From the NCBI GenBank assembly GCA_019308145.1, contig JAFDIG010000128.1, positions 1 to 10,923 of the forward strand: a stretch of DNA of 10,923 nucleotides, in the 5' to 3' direction. The notes under the pieces are model-generated. The model made no database searches, was not told the DNA's origin, and saw only the letters and a list, made by a program, of their open reading frames with translations. Position numbers and translations under genes: made by a program. The DNA is from Deltaproteobacteria bacterium (GTDB lineage: Bacteria > Desulfobacterota > JAFDIG01). This document shows positions 1 through 6,635 of this stretch, piece by piece. How positions within the stretch are numbered: the stretch's first letter is position 1; every line of letters starts with the position of its first letter.

Positions 1-936
1 TTTCTTATGGACTTTGTCAGCTGCTTTAACAAATTCCTTTAATGCTTCAGGTGTTGGATTAATGATTTCAATTCCAGCTTTTTTCATGATCTTAAAAGCC
101 CTATCCCTTTTTAGAGCTGCTAATTCACGTGCTGCTGAACATGCTGCTGCACCATTAACCTTAATAAGCTCTTGTAAATCTTCAGGCAAAGATTTTAACC
201 ATTTTGCGTTTACATAAAAGCAAGACTGAGGAAACATATGCTTCAGATTAGTAAAATATTTGCAGGGTTCATGTAGTTTTGCTGCAACCAAAAATTCTGC
301 CGAGTGGTTAACCCCATTAATTACTCTCTGCTGTAAAGATTGGTAAACTTCACCCCATGCCATAACAGCTGGTGTAACACCAAATGAATTCATGATTGCT
401 CTTGCTATAGGTGCTTCAGTTACCCTAATCTTCCCTGCTTTTCTGACATCTGCTATGTTCCTAATAGGTTTTACAGTAATAAAGCCATAAAAACCTACAT
501 GAGTAAATCCGAGCATCCTCATACCTTGTTTATCTAAAGAATGAAAGAATGGTTGATAAGCCTTTGTTTTCATAAATTTCTCAAAGTTTTCAGGCGTCCA
601 AACAAAAGGGAGCATAGAAACTAACATATGAGGTGTTGCATGACGGCTGGTTTCAAAAACACTAGTCATCCCACCTTGAAGAGCACCCATTTTTACTTTC
701 ATAAAGACATCATGTTCACTTCCCATCTGGCCACTATCAAAAAGTTCAACTTTAATCTTGCCTGCAGTTTGGCGTTCAATTGCTGTTTTAAGAAAAGTGG
801 GAGCACTCAAAGTTGCCGAAGACATTGGTCCAGAAGAAGCAATTTTCATAACATACTGTTGAGCATTAGCTGTATAATGGAAAACAAAAAAACAAAAAAC
901 TAACGCGGCTGATAAAATAAATAATTTTTTTAACAT
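1..936 (-). CDS. TRAP transporter solute-binding protein, DctP family (3' end beyond window)
   Basis: This is the periplasmic receptor of a tripartite ATP-independent (TRAP) transporter, which captures an organic acid and passes it to DctQ/DctM membrane subunits. I translated 312 open codons from the ATG at 936-934; the frame runs off the left edge without a stop. Family members are about 330-340 residues, so little is missing. The Shine-Dalgarno AAGGAGGG lies just upstream. Residues 1-25 form a Sec signal peptide (MLKK, hydrophobic core, cleavage after ANA), and there is no lipobox. Family landmarks are GQMGSEHDVFMKVKMGALQ (69-87), the core around GKIRVTE, where R171 corresponds to the carboxylate-binding arginine, and WGEVYQSLQQRVINGV (194-209). 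It follows the crotonase gene by 69 bases with no obvious terminator, so it is probably the third gene of the sigma-54 operon. The membrane subunits would lie to the left. The ligand cannot be read from the sequence. Confidence 0.9.
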   Translation of the reverse strand, partial: MLKKLFILSAALVFCFFVFHYTANAQQYVMKIASSGPMSSATLSAPTFLKTAIERQTAGKIKVELFDSGQMGSEHDVFMKVKMGALQGGMTSVFETSRHATPHMLVSMLPFVWTPENFEKFMKTKAYQPFFHSLDKQGMRMLGFTHVGFYGFITVKPIRNIADVRKAGKIRVTEAPIARAIMNSFGVTPAVMAWGEVYQSLQQRVINGVNHSAEFLVAAKLHEPCKYFTNLKHMFPQSCFYVNAKWLKSLPEDLQELIKVNGAAACSAARELAALKRDRAFKIMKKAGIEIINPTPEALKEFVKAADKVHKK

Positions 937-1005
937 ATTGATCCCTCCTTAAAAATTGTAAAAATATTGGAAATGGAAATTTTTATGGTCCCCTCTTTTC
1001 ATCTT

Positions 1006-1764
1006 TTATCTCAGATTAATATTTATAAAATTGGGTTTTCTTTTTTCAAAAAAGGCTGTAATGCCTTCTTTGAACTCTTTAGTTCCTGCACAACTTATAA
1101 CCCCCTTTTTTTCTATTTCTAACTGTGTTTCTAAGTTCCCTAAAAAAGCTTTGTTTAACATCTCTTTTGCTAAACCCATTGCAAAAGAAGGTTTTTCAAC
1201 CAATCTTTTTGCAAATTTGGTTGCCTCACTTAGCAGATTTTCATCTGAGACAACCCGATTAAAAATACCTAATCTATATGCTTCTTTGGCATTTATAATA
1301 TCTCCTGTAAATATCAACTCAGCAGCTTTATGAATACCTACTTTATGTAATAAGAAAAAAGTATTACCACCATCAGGCACTTCCCCTATAGCAATATAAG
1401 CCATATGAAACTTAGCACTTTCAGCTGCAATAAGGATATCACATGCCTGCGCAAGTCCTGCACCTCCTCCACTACAAATCCCATTTATTGCGCCTATTAC
1501 AGGTTTTTTTAATTCTCTTAAAGCTAAAATGATTGGATGAAAATCTGAAACCATCTCTTCAATTATTTCCCCTGGATCATTATCAGGATAATCATGCAAA
1601 AAATTCTTCATAGCACGTACATCACCACCCGCACAAAAAGCTTTTCCAGCCCCAGTAAGTACAACAGCCCTTACCTCGCTATCCCATTTGCATTGCTTTA
1701 TTGCATCCAATAATTCATTACATAAGGTTTTGCTTAAAGCATTCAAGGATTCTGGGCGATTCAT
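1006..1764 (-). CDS. Enoyl-CoA hydratase/isomerase (crotonase) family protein, N-terminus out of frame
   Basis: The open frame from the ATG at 1764 gives 252 residues of crotonase fold, an acyl-CoA hydratase or isomerase. Oxyanion-hole segments are FCAGGDVRAM (43-52) and NGICSGGGAG (94-103). The residue aligned with the first catalytic Glu of rat enoyl-CoA hydratase is Tyr123. The motif GEVPDGG places Asp131 where PaaG-type isomerases carry their catalytic aspartate, so an isomerase role is more likely than a classical hydratase. The frame starts too late: families begin with about 15 more residues before MNRPESLNAL. Those residues, ending DYIALIT, are encoded just upstream, but an in-frame TGA and the A7 run at 1786-1792 separate them from a natural start at 1817. 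With one more A the protein would be 270 residues. No ribosome site fits the ATG at 1764. The gene sits between the CoA ligase and the TRAP receptor, so it probably acts on the ligase product. Confidence 0.88.
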   Translation of the reverse strand: MNRPESLNALSKTLCNELLDAIKQCKWDSEVRAVVLTGAGKAFCAGGDVRAMKNFLHDYPDNDPGEIIEEMVSDFHPIILALRELKKPVIGAINGICSGGGAGLAQACDILIAAESAKFHMAYIAIGEVPDGGNTFFLLHKVGIHKAAELIFTGDIINAKEAYRLGIFNRVVSDENLLSEATKFAKRLVEKPSFAMGLAKEMLNKAFLGNLETQLEIEKKGVISCAGTKEFKEGITAFFEKRKPNFININLR

Positions 1765-1775
1765 AGTAATTAAAG

Positions 1776-1817
1776 CTATGTAATCTTTTTTTCAAACTGA
1801 ATCGTATTATATTTCAT
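1776..1817 (-). pseudogene. Out-of-frame N-terminal codons of the crotonase gene
   Basis: The ATG at 1817-1815 opens a frame reading MKYNTIQFEKKIT and then a TAG at 1778-1776. One extra A in the A7 run (1792-1786 read on the minus strand) would change this to MKYNTIQFEKKDYIALIT, joining directly to MNRPESLNAL of the downstream frame. That is exactly how crotonase proteins begin. This ATG also overlaps a TGA in the frame that would continue the upstream ligase (ATGA at 1817-1814). The real start of the crotonase gene is therefore most likely 1817, with a base lost in the gene or in the sequence. The ribosome site before it is weak (GAGAAAAGAGAAATT), as expected for a translationally coupled start. 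Confidence 0.75.
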
Positions 1818-1833
1818 AGTAATTTCTCTTTTC

Positions 1834-3402
1834 TCAATTTTTTTTATCAATAAATTCCAATCGTTCTGGAAGTTTAAAATAAGCTATTCCTCTATTTTTC
1901 AAAAACTCTCTAAGCTCTTCAAGAGTTAGACTCTTCCCTGATTCTAATTGCACATAAGCACATACCTTTTCCCCTAAATCAGGATCAGGCATACCAATAA
2001 CTGCTACATCTTTTACACTTGGATGTTCAAATATCTCATTTTCAATTTCTATAGGTAGAATATTCTCTCCACCACGAATAATAAGGTCTTTAATCCTTCC
2101 CGTAACATGCACATTCCCATCCTCATCGATAAAACCTAAATCACCTGTATGAAACCATCCTTCTTTATCAAAAGATTTTTCATTTAATTCATCATCATTA
2201 TAATACCCAGCTGATCTTGCTGGACCACTAATACAAATCTCTCCCTCCTTCCCTGGTGGTAAACTCCTTCCTTGCATATCAATAATTTTCCACTCAGATC
2301 CTCTTTGTGGACTACCAACTGTTTCTTGTAATGTTTTAAGTGGAAGACCCCATTTTGTTGTACAATAACCAGCCTCAGTAGTCCCATACCAAAGGTTAAA
2401 ATGACATTTCATCTCATCTCTCACCTTTTTTACTAACTCAGGTGGAACTGCGGAACCATAAGAAATAATAGTTCTTAAAGAACTTGTATCCCTTTTCTTA
2501 AATTCAGGGTCATCAATCATTCTAGAATATTGAGCTGGAACCGCCATGAGGACTGTAATTTTTTCTTTTTCAATAAGTTCAATACCCTTTTGTATATTCA
2601 TATCTTTAACAGTAACTAATTTTGTCCCCATTAAAATAAAAGCATTCATAGCAAGAACAAAGGCAATATGTGTAAAAGGCCCGAGGAATAGAACAACATC
2701 ATTATGTGATATAAGGTAACTTTCATTAAATGCCTTTCCATTATAAGTAAACATATTTAATGTCCACATTACTCCCTTTATCTTTCCCCCTGTCGTCCCA
2801 GATGTTAAATAAATTGAATTTATATCATTTGAACCTGGACGATATTGTAATAAAAAATCATTCAAGGGTTTTTCTTCTGTTTTTTGAGAAATTAAATCAC
2901 TAAAACTTCTCATCCCTTTTGGGATTTTATCTCCAACAATAATTACATGTTTTAATTTCGAATTTGTGCTTAAGATATCTTGATACATATCTGCAAAATC
3001 AAAATCCCTAAATTCATCTGGGGCAATTATTAATTGGCAATCAAACCTATCAATAATATCCTCTATCTCTTTTTTCCTTAATGGAGTATGAATAGGAAGG
3101 GCAATAGCACCAATTTTAGATAATGCATAATAAGTATATATAAACTCTATACAATTTGGCAGTTGAACACCAATAATCATCTCCTTTTTTATTCCCATTT
3201 CAACAAATTTATTAGCTAATCGATTAATATTTTGTAAAAGTTCATTAAAGGTTATCCTTATATCTCCTTCAACAAAAGCCTCCTTATTCCCATATAATTT
3301 ACTGTCTTTATCTAAAAAATCTAAAACATTTTCATCACCCCAAAATCCAGCTTCTGTATACTTATCGATCATCTCCTGAGAAATTAAACTTTTTATTGTC
3401 AT
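1834..3402 (-). CDS. AMP-forming acyl-CoA ligase, lacking the C-terminal A10 segment
   Basis: This cytosolic ANL-superfamily enzyme would activate a carboxylic acid through an acyl-adenylate to its CoA thioester. The ATG at 3402 has a strong AGGAGG 5 bases upstream, and 522 residues are read. Motifs in order: A3 phosphate loop TSGTTGGKIKGV (200-211), A5 YGTTEAG (339-345), A7 GWFHTGDLG with Asp421 (415-423), and A8 hinge GRIKDLIIRGGENI (435-448). The N-terminus (AGFWGDENVLDFLD) and the C-terminal domain resemble cyclohexanecarboxylate-CoA and 2,3-dihydroxybenzoate-AMP ligases, so an alicyclic or aromatic acid substrate is possible but unproven. The protein stops at LEFIDKKN, just before the expected A10 motif (P-x-T-x-x-G-K), so the lysine needed for adenylation is absent. 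The phosphate loop appears one residue longer than the usual SGTTGxPKG. It is the first gene behind the predicted sigma-54 promoter. Confidence 0.88.
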   Translation of the reverse strand: MTIKSLISQEMIDKYTEAGFWGDENVLDFLDKDSKLYGNKEAFVEGDIRITFNELLQNINRLANKFVEMGIKKEMIIGVQLPNCIEFIYTYYALSKIGAIALPIHTPLRKKEIEDIIDRFDCQLIIAPDEFRDFDFADMYQDILSTNSKLKHVIIVGDKIPKGMRSFSDLISQKTEEKPLNDFLLQYRPGSNDINSIYLTSGTTGGKIKGVMWTLNMFTYNGKAFNESYLISHNDVVLFLGPFTHIAFVLAMNAFILMGTKLVTVKDMNIQKGIELIEKEKITVLMAVPAQYSRMIDDPEFKKRDTSSLRTIISYGSAVPPELVKKVRDEMKCHFNLWYGTTEAGYCTTKWGLPLKTLQETVGSPQRGSEWKIIDMQGRSLPPGKEGEICISGPARSAGYYNDDELNEKSFDKEGWFHTGDLGFIDEDGNVHVTGRIKDLIIRGGENILPIEIENEIFEHPSVKDVAVIGMPDPDLGEKVCAYVQLESGKSLTLEELREFLKNRGIAYFKLPERLEFIDKKN

Positions 3403-3547
3403 TTTCTCCTCCTAAGTAAAATTTTTTCGAAAACTTCATTATTATTAAAATGGTAAAGATAAAAAAATATGATTTTTAAAAACTATTATTAAATAAAAGG
3501 GTATTTGGGAATCAATTTAAGTATTAGTTATTCTGTTAATTCTGTTT

Positions 3548-3565
3548 AAGCAAAAACTATTCCTT
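3548..3565 (-). promoter_or_regulatory. Sigma-54 (-24/-12) promoter of the ligase-crotonase-TRAP operon
   Basis: Read on the minus strand the element is AAGGAATAGTTTTTGCTT. The GG (3563-3562) and GC (3551-3550) are separated by exactly 10 bases, as required for sigma-54. The -12 part TTGCT matches TTGCW fully. The -24 part keeps GG and one more consensus base of TGGCAC, so it is the weaker half. The predicted start is near 3538, about 135 bases before the ligase ATG. The element lies immediately downstream of a gene for a sigma-54 activator and of two palindromes, which raises its credibility. Confidence 0.6.
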
Positions 3566-3580
3566 CAATCTTTATGCATT

Positions 3581-3593
3581 TAATTATTTGATT
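3581..3593 (-). promoter_or_regulatory. IHF-like site between activator sites and sigma-54 promoter
   Basis: The minus strand reads AATCAAATAATTA, a full match to the IHF consensus WATCAANNNNTTR. It lies between the predicted -24/-12 element and the paired palindromes, where IHF commonly bends DNA to bring an activator to sigma-54 polymerase. Chance matches are frequent in DNA this A/T-rich, so position is the main support. Confidence 0.35.
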
Positions 3594-3637
3594 TTATTAA
3601 TATTTTCTAAATATTTTTTTGGGAGGATAAGAATTTA

Positions 3638-3656
3638 GTTGAAAGAAAATTTCAAT
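3638..3656. promoter_or_regulatory. Palindromic activator site, copy 1 (upstream activating sequence)
   Basis: The sequence GTTGAAAGAAAATTTCAAT is an inverted repeat of 7-base arms around a 5-base centre, with one mismatch at the outermost base. It is repeated 21 bases away. Its centre lies about 85 bases upstream of the -24 GG. The size and symmetry suit a dimeric Fis-type helix-turn-helix such as the C-terminus of the adjacent regulator. Confidence 0.6.
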
Positions 3657-3658
3657 GA

Positions 3659-3677
3659 GTTGAAAGAAAATTTCAAC
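3659..3677. promoter_or_regulatory. Palindromic activator site, copy 2 (upstream activating sequence)
   Basis: The sequence GTTGAAAGAAAATTTCAAC is a perfect inverted repeat, GTTGAAA-N5-TTTCAAC, differing from copy 1 at only the last base. The two copies are 21 bases apart centre to centre, that is two helical turns, so two dimers would sit on the same face of the DNA. This is the arrangement expected for cooperative binding of an NtrC-type activator. It is probably the binding site of the regulator encoded at 3720-5066. Confidence 0.65.
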
Positions 3678-3709
3678 GAGAAAAAATAAAAGTTTGACAC
3701 GAAATTGTT

Positions 3710-3737
3710 ATTAAAAATTTTATTGAAAATTTTTAAT
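3710..3737 (-). terminator. A/T-only hairpin at the end of the regulator gene
   Basis: A perfect 12-base inverted repeat (ATTAAAAATTTT and its complement) encloses a 4-base loop and spans the TAA stop of the response regulator. All pairs are A-U. The 3' arm has a U5 tract, but no U-run follows the stem, so it is a weak terminator candidate. It might instead protect the mRNA end. It could help to separate the regulator transcript from the downstream operon. Confidence 0.35.
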
Positions 3738-5066
3738 ATTGTATCTTTCTATCTTTTTTCTTAAGGTAGGTCTTGAAATCTTTAAGAGCTCACATGCTTT
3801 TCCTTTGTTTCCTTTTGCTTTTATCAGTGCTTTTATAATATGCTCTTTTTCCACCTCTTCTAACGACTTAAAGGAATCAGTTTTATCTGGTAGAAAACTT
3901 TCTTCATTAGGAAAAATAGAGATATGATCCTCTAAAATAACACCTTCTCTTGCTAAAACCAGAGCGTGCATCATAACATTTTCAAGCTCCCTTACATTTC
4001 CAGGCCAGTCATAATTTAAAAGTTTATTTAAAGCCTTACTTGAGATACGTTTTGGCTTTTTATGAAGCTCTTTGCTTATTTTTTGAATGAAAAAGTTAAC
4101 AAGCAAAGGGATATCAGCCTTTCTGTCACGAAGAGGAGGAACATTTATGGTTATAACCTTTAATCTGAAAAATAGATCTTCTCTAAACTTTCCTTCATTT
4201 ACCATTTGAGCAAGATTTTTATTTGTTGCTGCTATTATCCTTGCATTAGACCTTATTGTCTTCTCTCCTCCAACCCTTTCAAATTCTTTTTCCTGTAAAA
4301 ACCTCAATATCTTAACTTGTGTTCCAAGCGGAAGCTCCCCTACTTCATCAAGAAAAATCGTACCATTTCCTGCTAATTCAAACTTCCCTTTTTTCAGATT
4401 AATTGCGCTGGTAAAAGCCCCTTTTTCATGGCCAAAAAGTTCGCTTTCTAAAAGTGTCTCTACTAATGCAGAACAATTAACACTTACAAAAGGTTCATCC
4501 TTTAATATACTGTTATAATGAATCGCTTTAGCGATCAACTCCTTGCCAGTTCCTGTTTCCCCTTGAATAAGAACAGTTGCCTTGTTATTGCATGTTAGTC
4601 CAATGATTTTGAAAATCTCTTGCATTGGTTTGCTCTTGCCAATAATCGTATCCATTTTATATTGAATCTTTTGATCATCAACATAAAGTGTGAGCTTGTT
4701 TTTAAGATTTAAAGCTTCGACTACCTTGTGAACGCTTACATCCAACTCCTTTATATTTATAGGTTTGTGAATATAATCATATGCTCCATATTTCATTGCT
4801 TCAATAGTTGTTTCCATATCATGAAAAGCGGTGATCATAATAACAAAGATATTATCATTTATTGATTTGATCTTTTTTAGGATCTCTATTCCATTTATAT
4901 CAGGAAGGCGTATATCTAAAATAACGATGTCAGGCATTTCTGCTTCAACTTTCTTAATCCCTTCTTTTCCATATGCCGCTGTAATAGCATCATACCCTTT
5001 TTCTGAAAAGAACATACTTAAAGATTCAAGTATCGCATCCTGATCATCTATAATTAAAACTTTCAT
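3720..5066 (-). CDS. Sigma-54-dependent response regulator, NtrC/AtoC type
   Basis: This 448-residue cytosolic activator is complete. The receiver domain (1-120) has the acidic pair D7/D8, phospho-acceptor D51, T79 and K101. The AAA+ domain (about 140-370) has Walker A GETGTGKE (169-176), the sigma-54 contact loop GAFTSA (216-221), Walker B GTIFLDE (235-241) and the arginine-finger region FREDLFFRLKV (294-304). The C-terminal Fis-type helix-turn-helix is around 420-442 (GNKGKACELLKISRPTLRKK). The contact loop reads GAFTSA rather than GAFTGA, a tolerated-looking variant. The start at 5066 lies 6 bases after the histidine kinase stop and has no clear ribosome site, which suggests translational coupling. 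The gene ends 43 bases from a pair of palindromes in front of a predicted sigma-54 promoter, so the likely target is the ligase-crotonase-TRAP operon. The signal sensed is not known. Confidence 0.95.
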   Translation of the reverse strand: MKVLIIDDQDAILESLSMFFSEKGYDAITAAYGKEGIKKVEAEMPDIVILDIRLPDINGIEILKKIKSINDNIFVIMITAFHDMETTIEAMKYGAYDYIHKPINIKELDVSVHKVVEALNLKNKLTLYVDDQKIQYKMDTIIGKSKPMQEIFKIIGLTCNNKATVLIQGETGTGKELIAKAIHYNSILKDEPFVSVNCSALVETLLESELFGHEKGAFTSAINLKKGKFELAGNGTIFLDEVGELPLGTQVKILRFLQEKEFERVGGEKTIRSNARIIAATNKNLAQMVNEGKFREDLFFRLKVITINVPPLRDRKADIPLLVNFFIQKISKELHKKPKRISSKALNKLLNYDWPGNVRELENVMMHALVLAREGVILEDHISIFPNEESFLPDKTDSFKSLEEVEKEHIIKALIKAKGNKGKACELLKISRPTLRKKIERYNIKNFQ

Positions 5067-5072
5067 AAAATA

Positions 5073-6605
5073 TTATGATATATCTACAGGTATAATAAAA
5101 TTAAAGCAAGAACCTCTGTTCTTTTCACTTTTCACACTTATATGGCCATGATGAGCATCAATAATCTTTTTAACAATAGAAAGTCCCAAACCAACACCAC
5201 TTTTCTTCCCTTTTGTAAAAAATGGCTCAAATATATTCTTTTTATCCTCTAACTCAATACCTATCCCATTATCTATAATCGATAATTTTATATTCCTCTT
5301 TGAATGATAGTGTTTTTCCTTTGCTTCAAATTTTATCTTCTTTTGTTTGCTATTTGTATCAAAAGCTTCTATAGCATTTGTTAAAACATTGGTTATTGCT
5401 TGTAACATTTTTTCTTTATCTACCATTATATTTGGTAGACCTTTATCCAATCTTTTGATCAGTAAGATATTTTTTTTACTTATTTTGTCCTCAAAAAGTT
5501 CTATTGCTTGTTCAACAAGTTCATATATACTTGTCAAACTGTATTCGATCTTAACTGGTTTTGCAAACTCCAATATTTGGGATATTATACTTTCCAATTG
5601 AATCAACTGCTCATTTGCTATCTGCAATCTCCTTAAATTATTTCCTTCTAAATTTAAATTATCAAGCAATAATTGCACATTTACCTTTACAGCTGATAAT
5701 GGGTTTCTTATCTCATGAGCAATAGATGTGGTTAACCTACCAATTAAAGCAAGTCTATCTTTTTGTTTTATTTTCTCTTCCATCTCTAATCGCTCTGTTA
5801 TATCAGAACATAATCCTAAAACAGCTGGTTTACCATTATATTCAATGAGCTTTACCTTATTTTCAGTAGGAAAACGTTCACCTTTCTTGTTTTGGCGGCA
5901 GTAAATATATTGTTCTGCAGGAATTTTGCCTTTTAATTGCTTGTAGAAATGATCCATGACCATATCTCTGGAGTCATCAGCAATTAAATCCTGACATTTT
6001 TTCCCAATTAATTCTTCTCTCTTATACCCATGCATCTCACAGAATGCTTTATTGGCAAAAACAATCCTTCCTCCCTGGTTAACAAAACATCCATCACTTA
6101 TCTCTTCAAATAGTATCTGATAGTTTTTCCGAGACTCTTCAAGCTCCTTTGTTCTTATCCTAACTTCTGTTTCAAGTTTATTAGCATATTCCTTTAGTTT
6201 CTGTTCATGGGATTTTTGAAAATAATCACTGAAATGAAAAATAATTGAATCAATAACATTATTAACCTTGTTTAAGATCTCAAGTAATGAATTACCGCTA
6301 TATCGTTTTACAATTATGGGGAATAATATATATCTAAAATTACTAAATGCCTGCTGCAACTCTGTAAATGAAATACCTTGAGACTTACGAGTTTTTGTTA
6401 ACCACTCAATATATTCACTCATCAATCTGAAATCATCATTTTCAAGGATATTAAGAAAGGCATCATAAGCCTTTGATGCGGAAGCTATTAGATCATTTAT
6501 ATCTATTCTATTATATGCTTGACTTATCCCTTTAACACTTTTTGCCCATTCTTTTGATAAAAGCTCTTTATTTTGCCTTAAATAACCTAAAAAATCTTCT
6601 TTCAT
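5073..6605 (-). CDS. Soluble PAS sensor histidine kinase with RsbRD-like N-terminus
   Basis: This 510-residue kinase has no membrane segment, so it should sense a cytoplasmic signal. Residues 1-130 form a helical domain resembling the RsbRD N-terminal domain (PF14361-like: EWAKSV near 19-24, SQGISFTELQQAF 75-87). A charged coiled-coil follows (about 132-160), then a PAS domain (about 160-275, ending LGLCSDITERLE). The dimerisation box is SIAHEIRNPLSAVK with phospho-acceptor H297. The ATPase domain carries N-box residues in TNVLTNAIEA (405-414), G1 DNGIGI (445-450), the F box around FEPFFTKG (459-466) and G2 GVGLGLSIVKK (470-480). The start at 6605 has AAAGG 8 bases upstream and a predicted promoter just ahead. 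It is the first gene of a two-gene operon with its regulator. The RsbRD assignment rests on pattern recognition and is less certain than the kinase assignment. Confidence 0.93.
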   Translation of the reverse strand: MKEDFLGYLRQNKELLSKEWAKSVKGISQAYNRIDINDLIASASKAYDAFLNILENDDFRLMSEYIEWLTKTRKSQGISFTELQQAFSNFRYILFPIIVKRYSGNSLLEILNKVNNVIDSIIFHFSDYFQKSHEQKLKEYANKLETEVRIRTKELEESRKNYQILFEEISDGCFVNQGGRIVFANKAFCEMHGYKREELIGKKCQDLIADDSRDMVMDHFYKQLKGKIPAEQYIYCRQNKKGERFPTENKVKLIEYNGKPAVLGLCSDITERLEMEEKIKQKDRLALIGRLTTSIAHEIRNPLSAVKVNVQLLLDNLNLEGNNLRRLQIANEQLIQLESIISQILEFAKPVKIEYSLTSIYELVEQAIELFEDKISKKNILLIKRLDKGLPNIMVDKEKMLQAITNVLTNAIEAFDTNSKQKKIKFEAKEKHYHSKRNIKLSIIDNGIGIELEDKKNIFEPFFTKGKKSGVGLGLSIVKKIIDAHHGHISVKSEKNRGSCFNFIIPVDIS

Positions 6606-6635
6606 AAGGATACCTTTAAGAAAAATTTTTATTTA

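Larger units (their letters stand above)
3403..3719 (-). promoter_or_regulatory. 317-base control region between regulator and ligase operon
   Basis: No gene is visible here on either strand. Reading in the minus direction from the end of the regulator, the region holds a hairpin at the stop codon, two tandem palindromes, an IHF-like match, a -24/-12 element, a leader of about 135 bases that is almost pure A/T, and the AGGAGG ribosome site at 3406-3413. The leader contains a small palindrome, TTTTCGAAAA (3424-3433), of unknown meaning. The order and spacing fit an activator-dependent sigma-54 promoter reading into the ligase gene; each element is listed separately. Confidence 0.6.

Noticed and set aside
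628..903. Open frame of 91 codons on the plus strand
   Set aside because: It is antisense to the TRAP receptor gene, has no ribosome site and reads as low-complexity residues with no family pattern.
1817..1834. Natural ligase-crotonase fusion protein by reading through the A8 run
   Set aside because: Removing one A would read through KKIEKREIT into MKYNT, but adding one A gives a ligase-like tail and an ATGA overlap, which is a better explanation than a fusion.
2184..2387. Second minus-strand open frame of 67 codons inside the ligase gene
   Set aside because: It overlaps the A5-A7 region of a clearly coding frame and shows no recognisable protein pattern.
3638..3677. Possible start of a CRISPR array or integron-like repeat
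   Set aside because: Only two copies, a 2-base gap between them and strong internal symmetry fit a protein binding site, not a repeat-spacer array.
3694..3722. Plus-strand TTGACA that looks like a -35 box
   Set aside because: No convincing -10 box at the right distance, and the plus strand has no gene downstream, only the antisense of the regulator.
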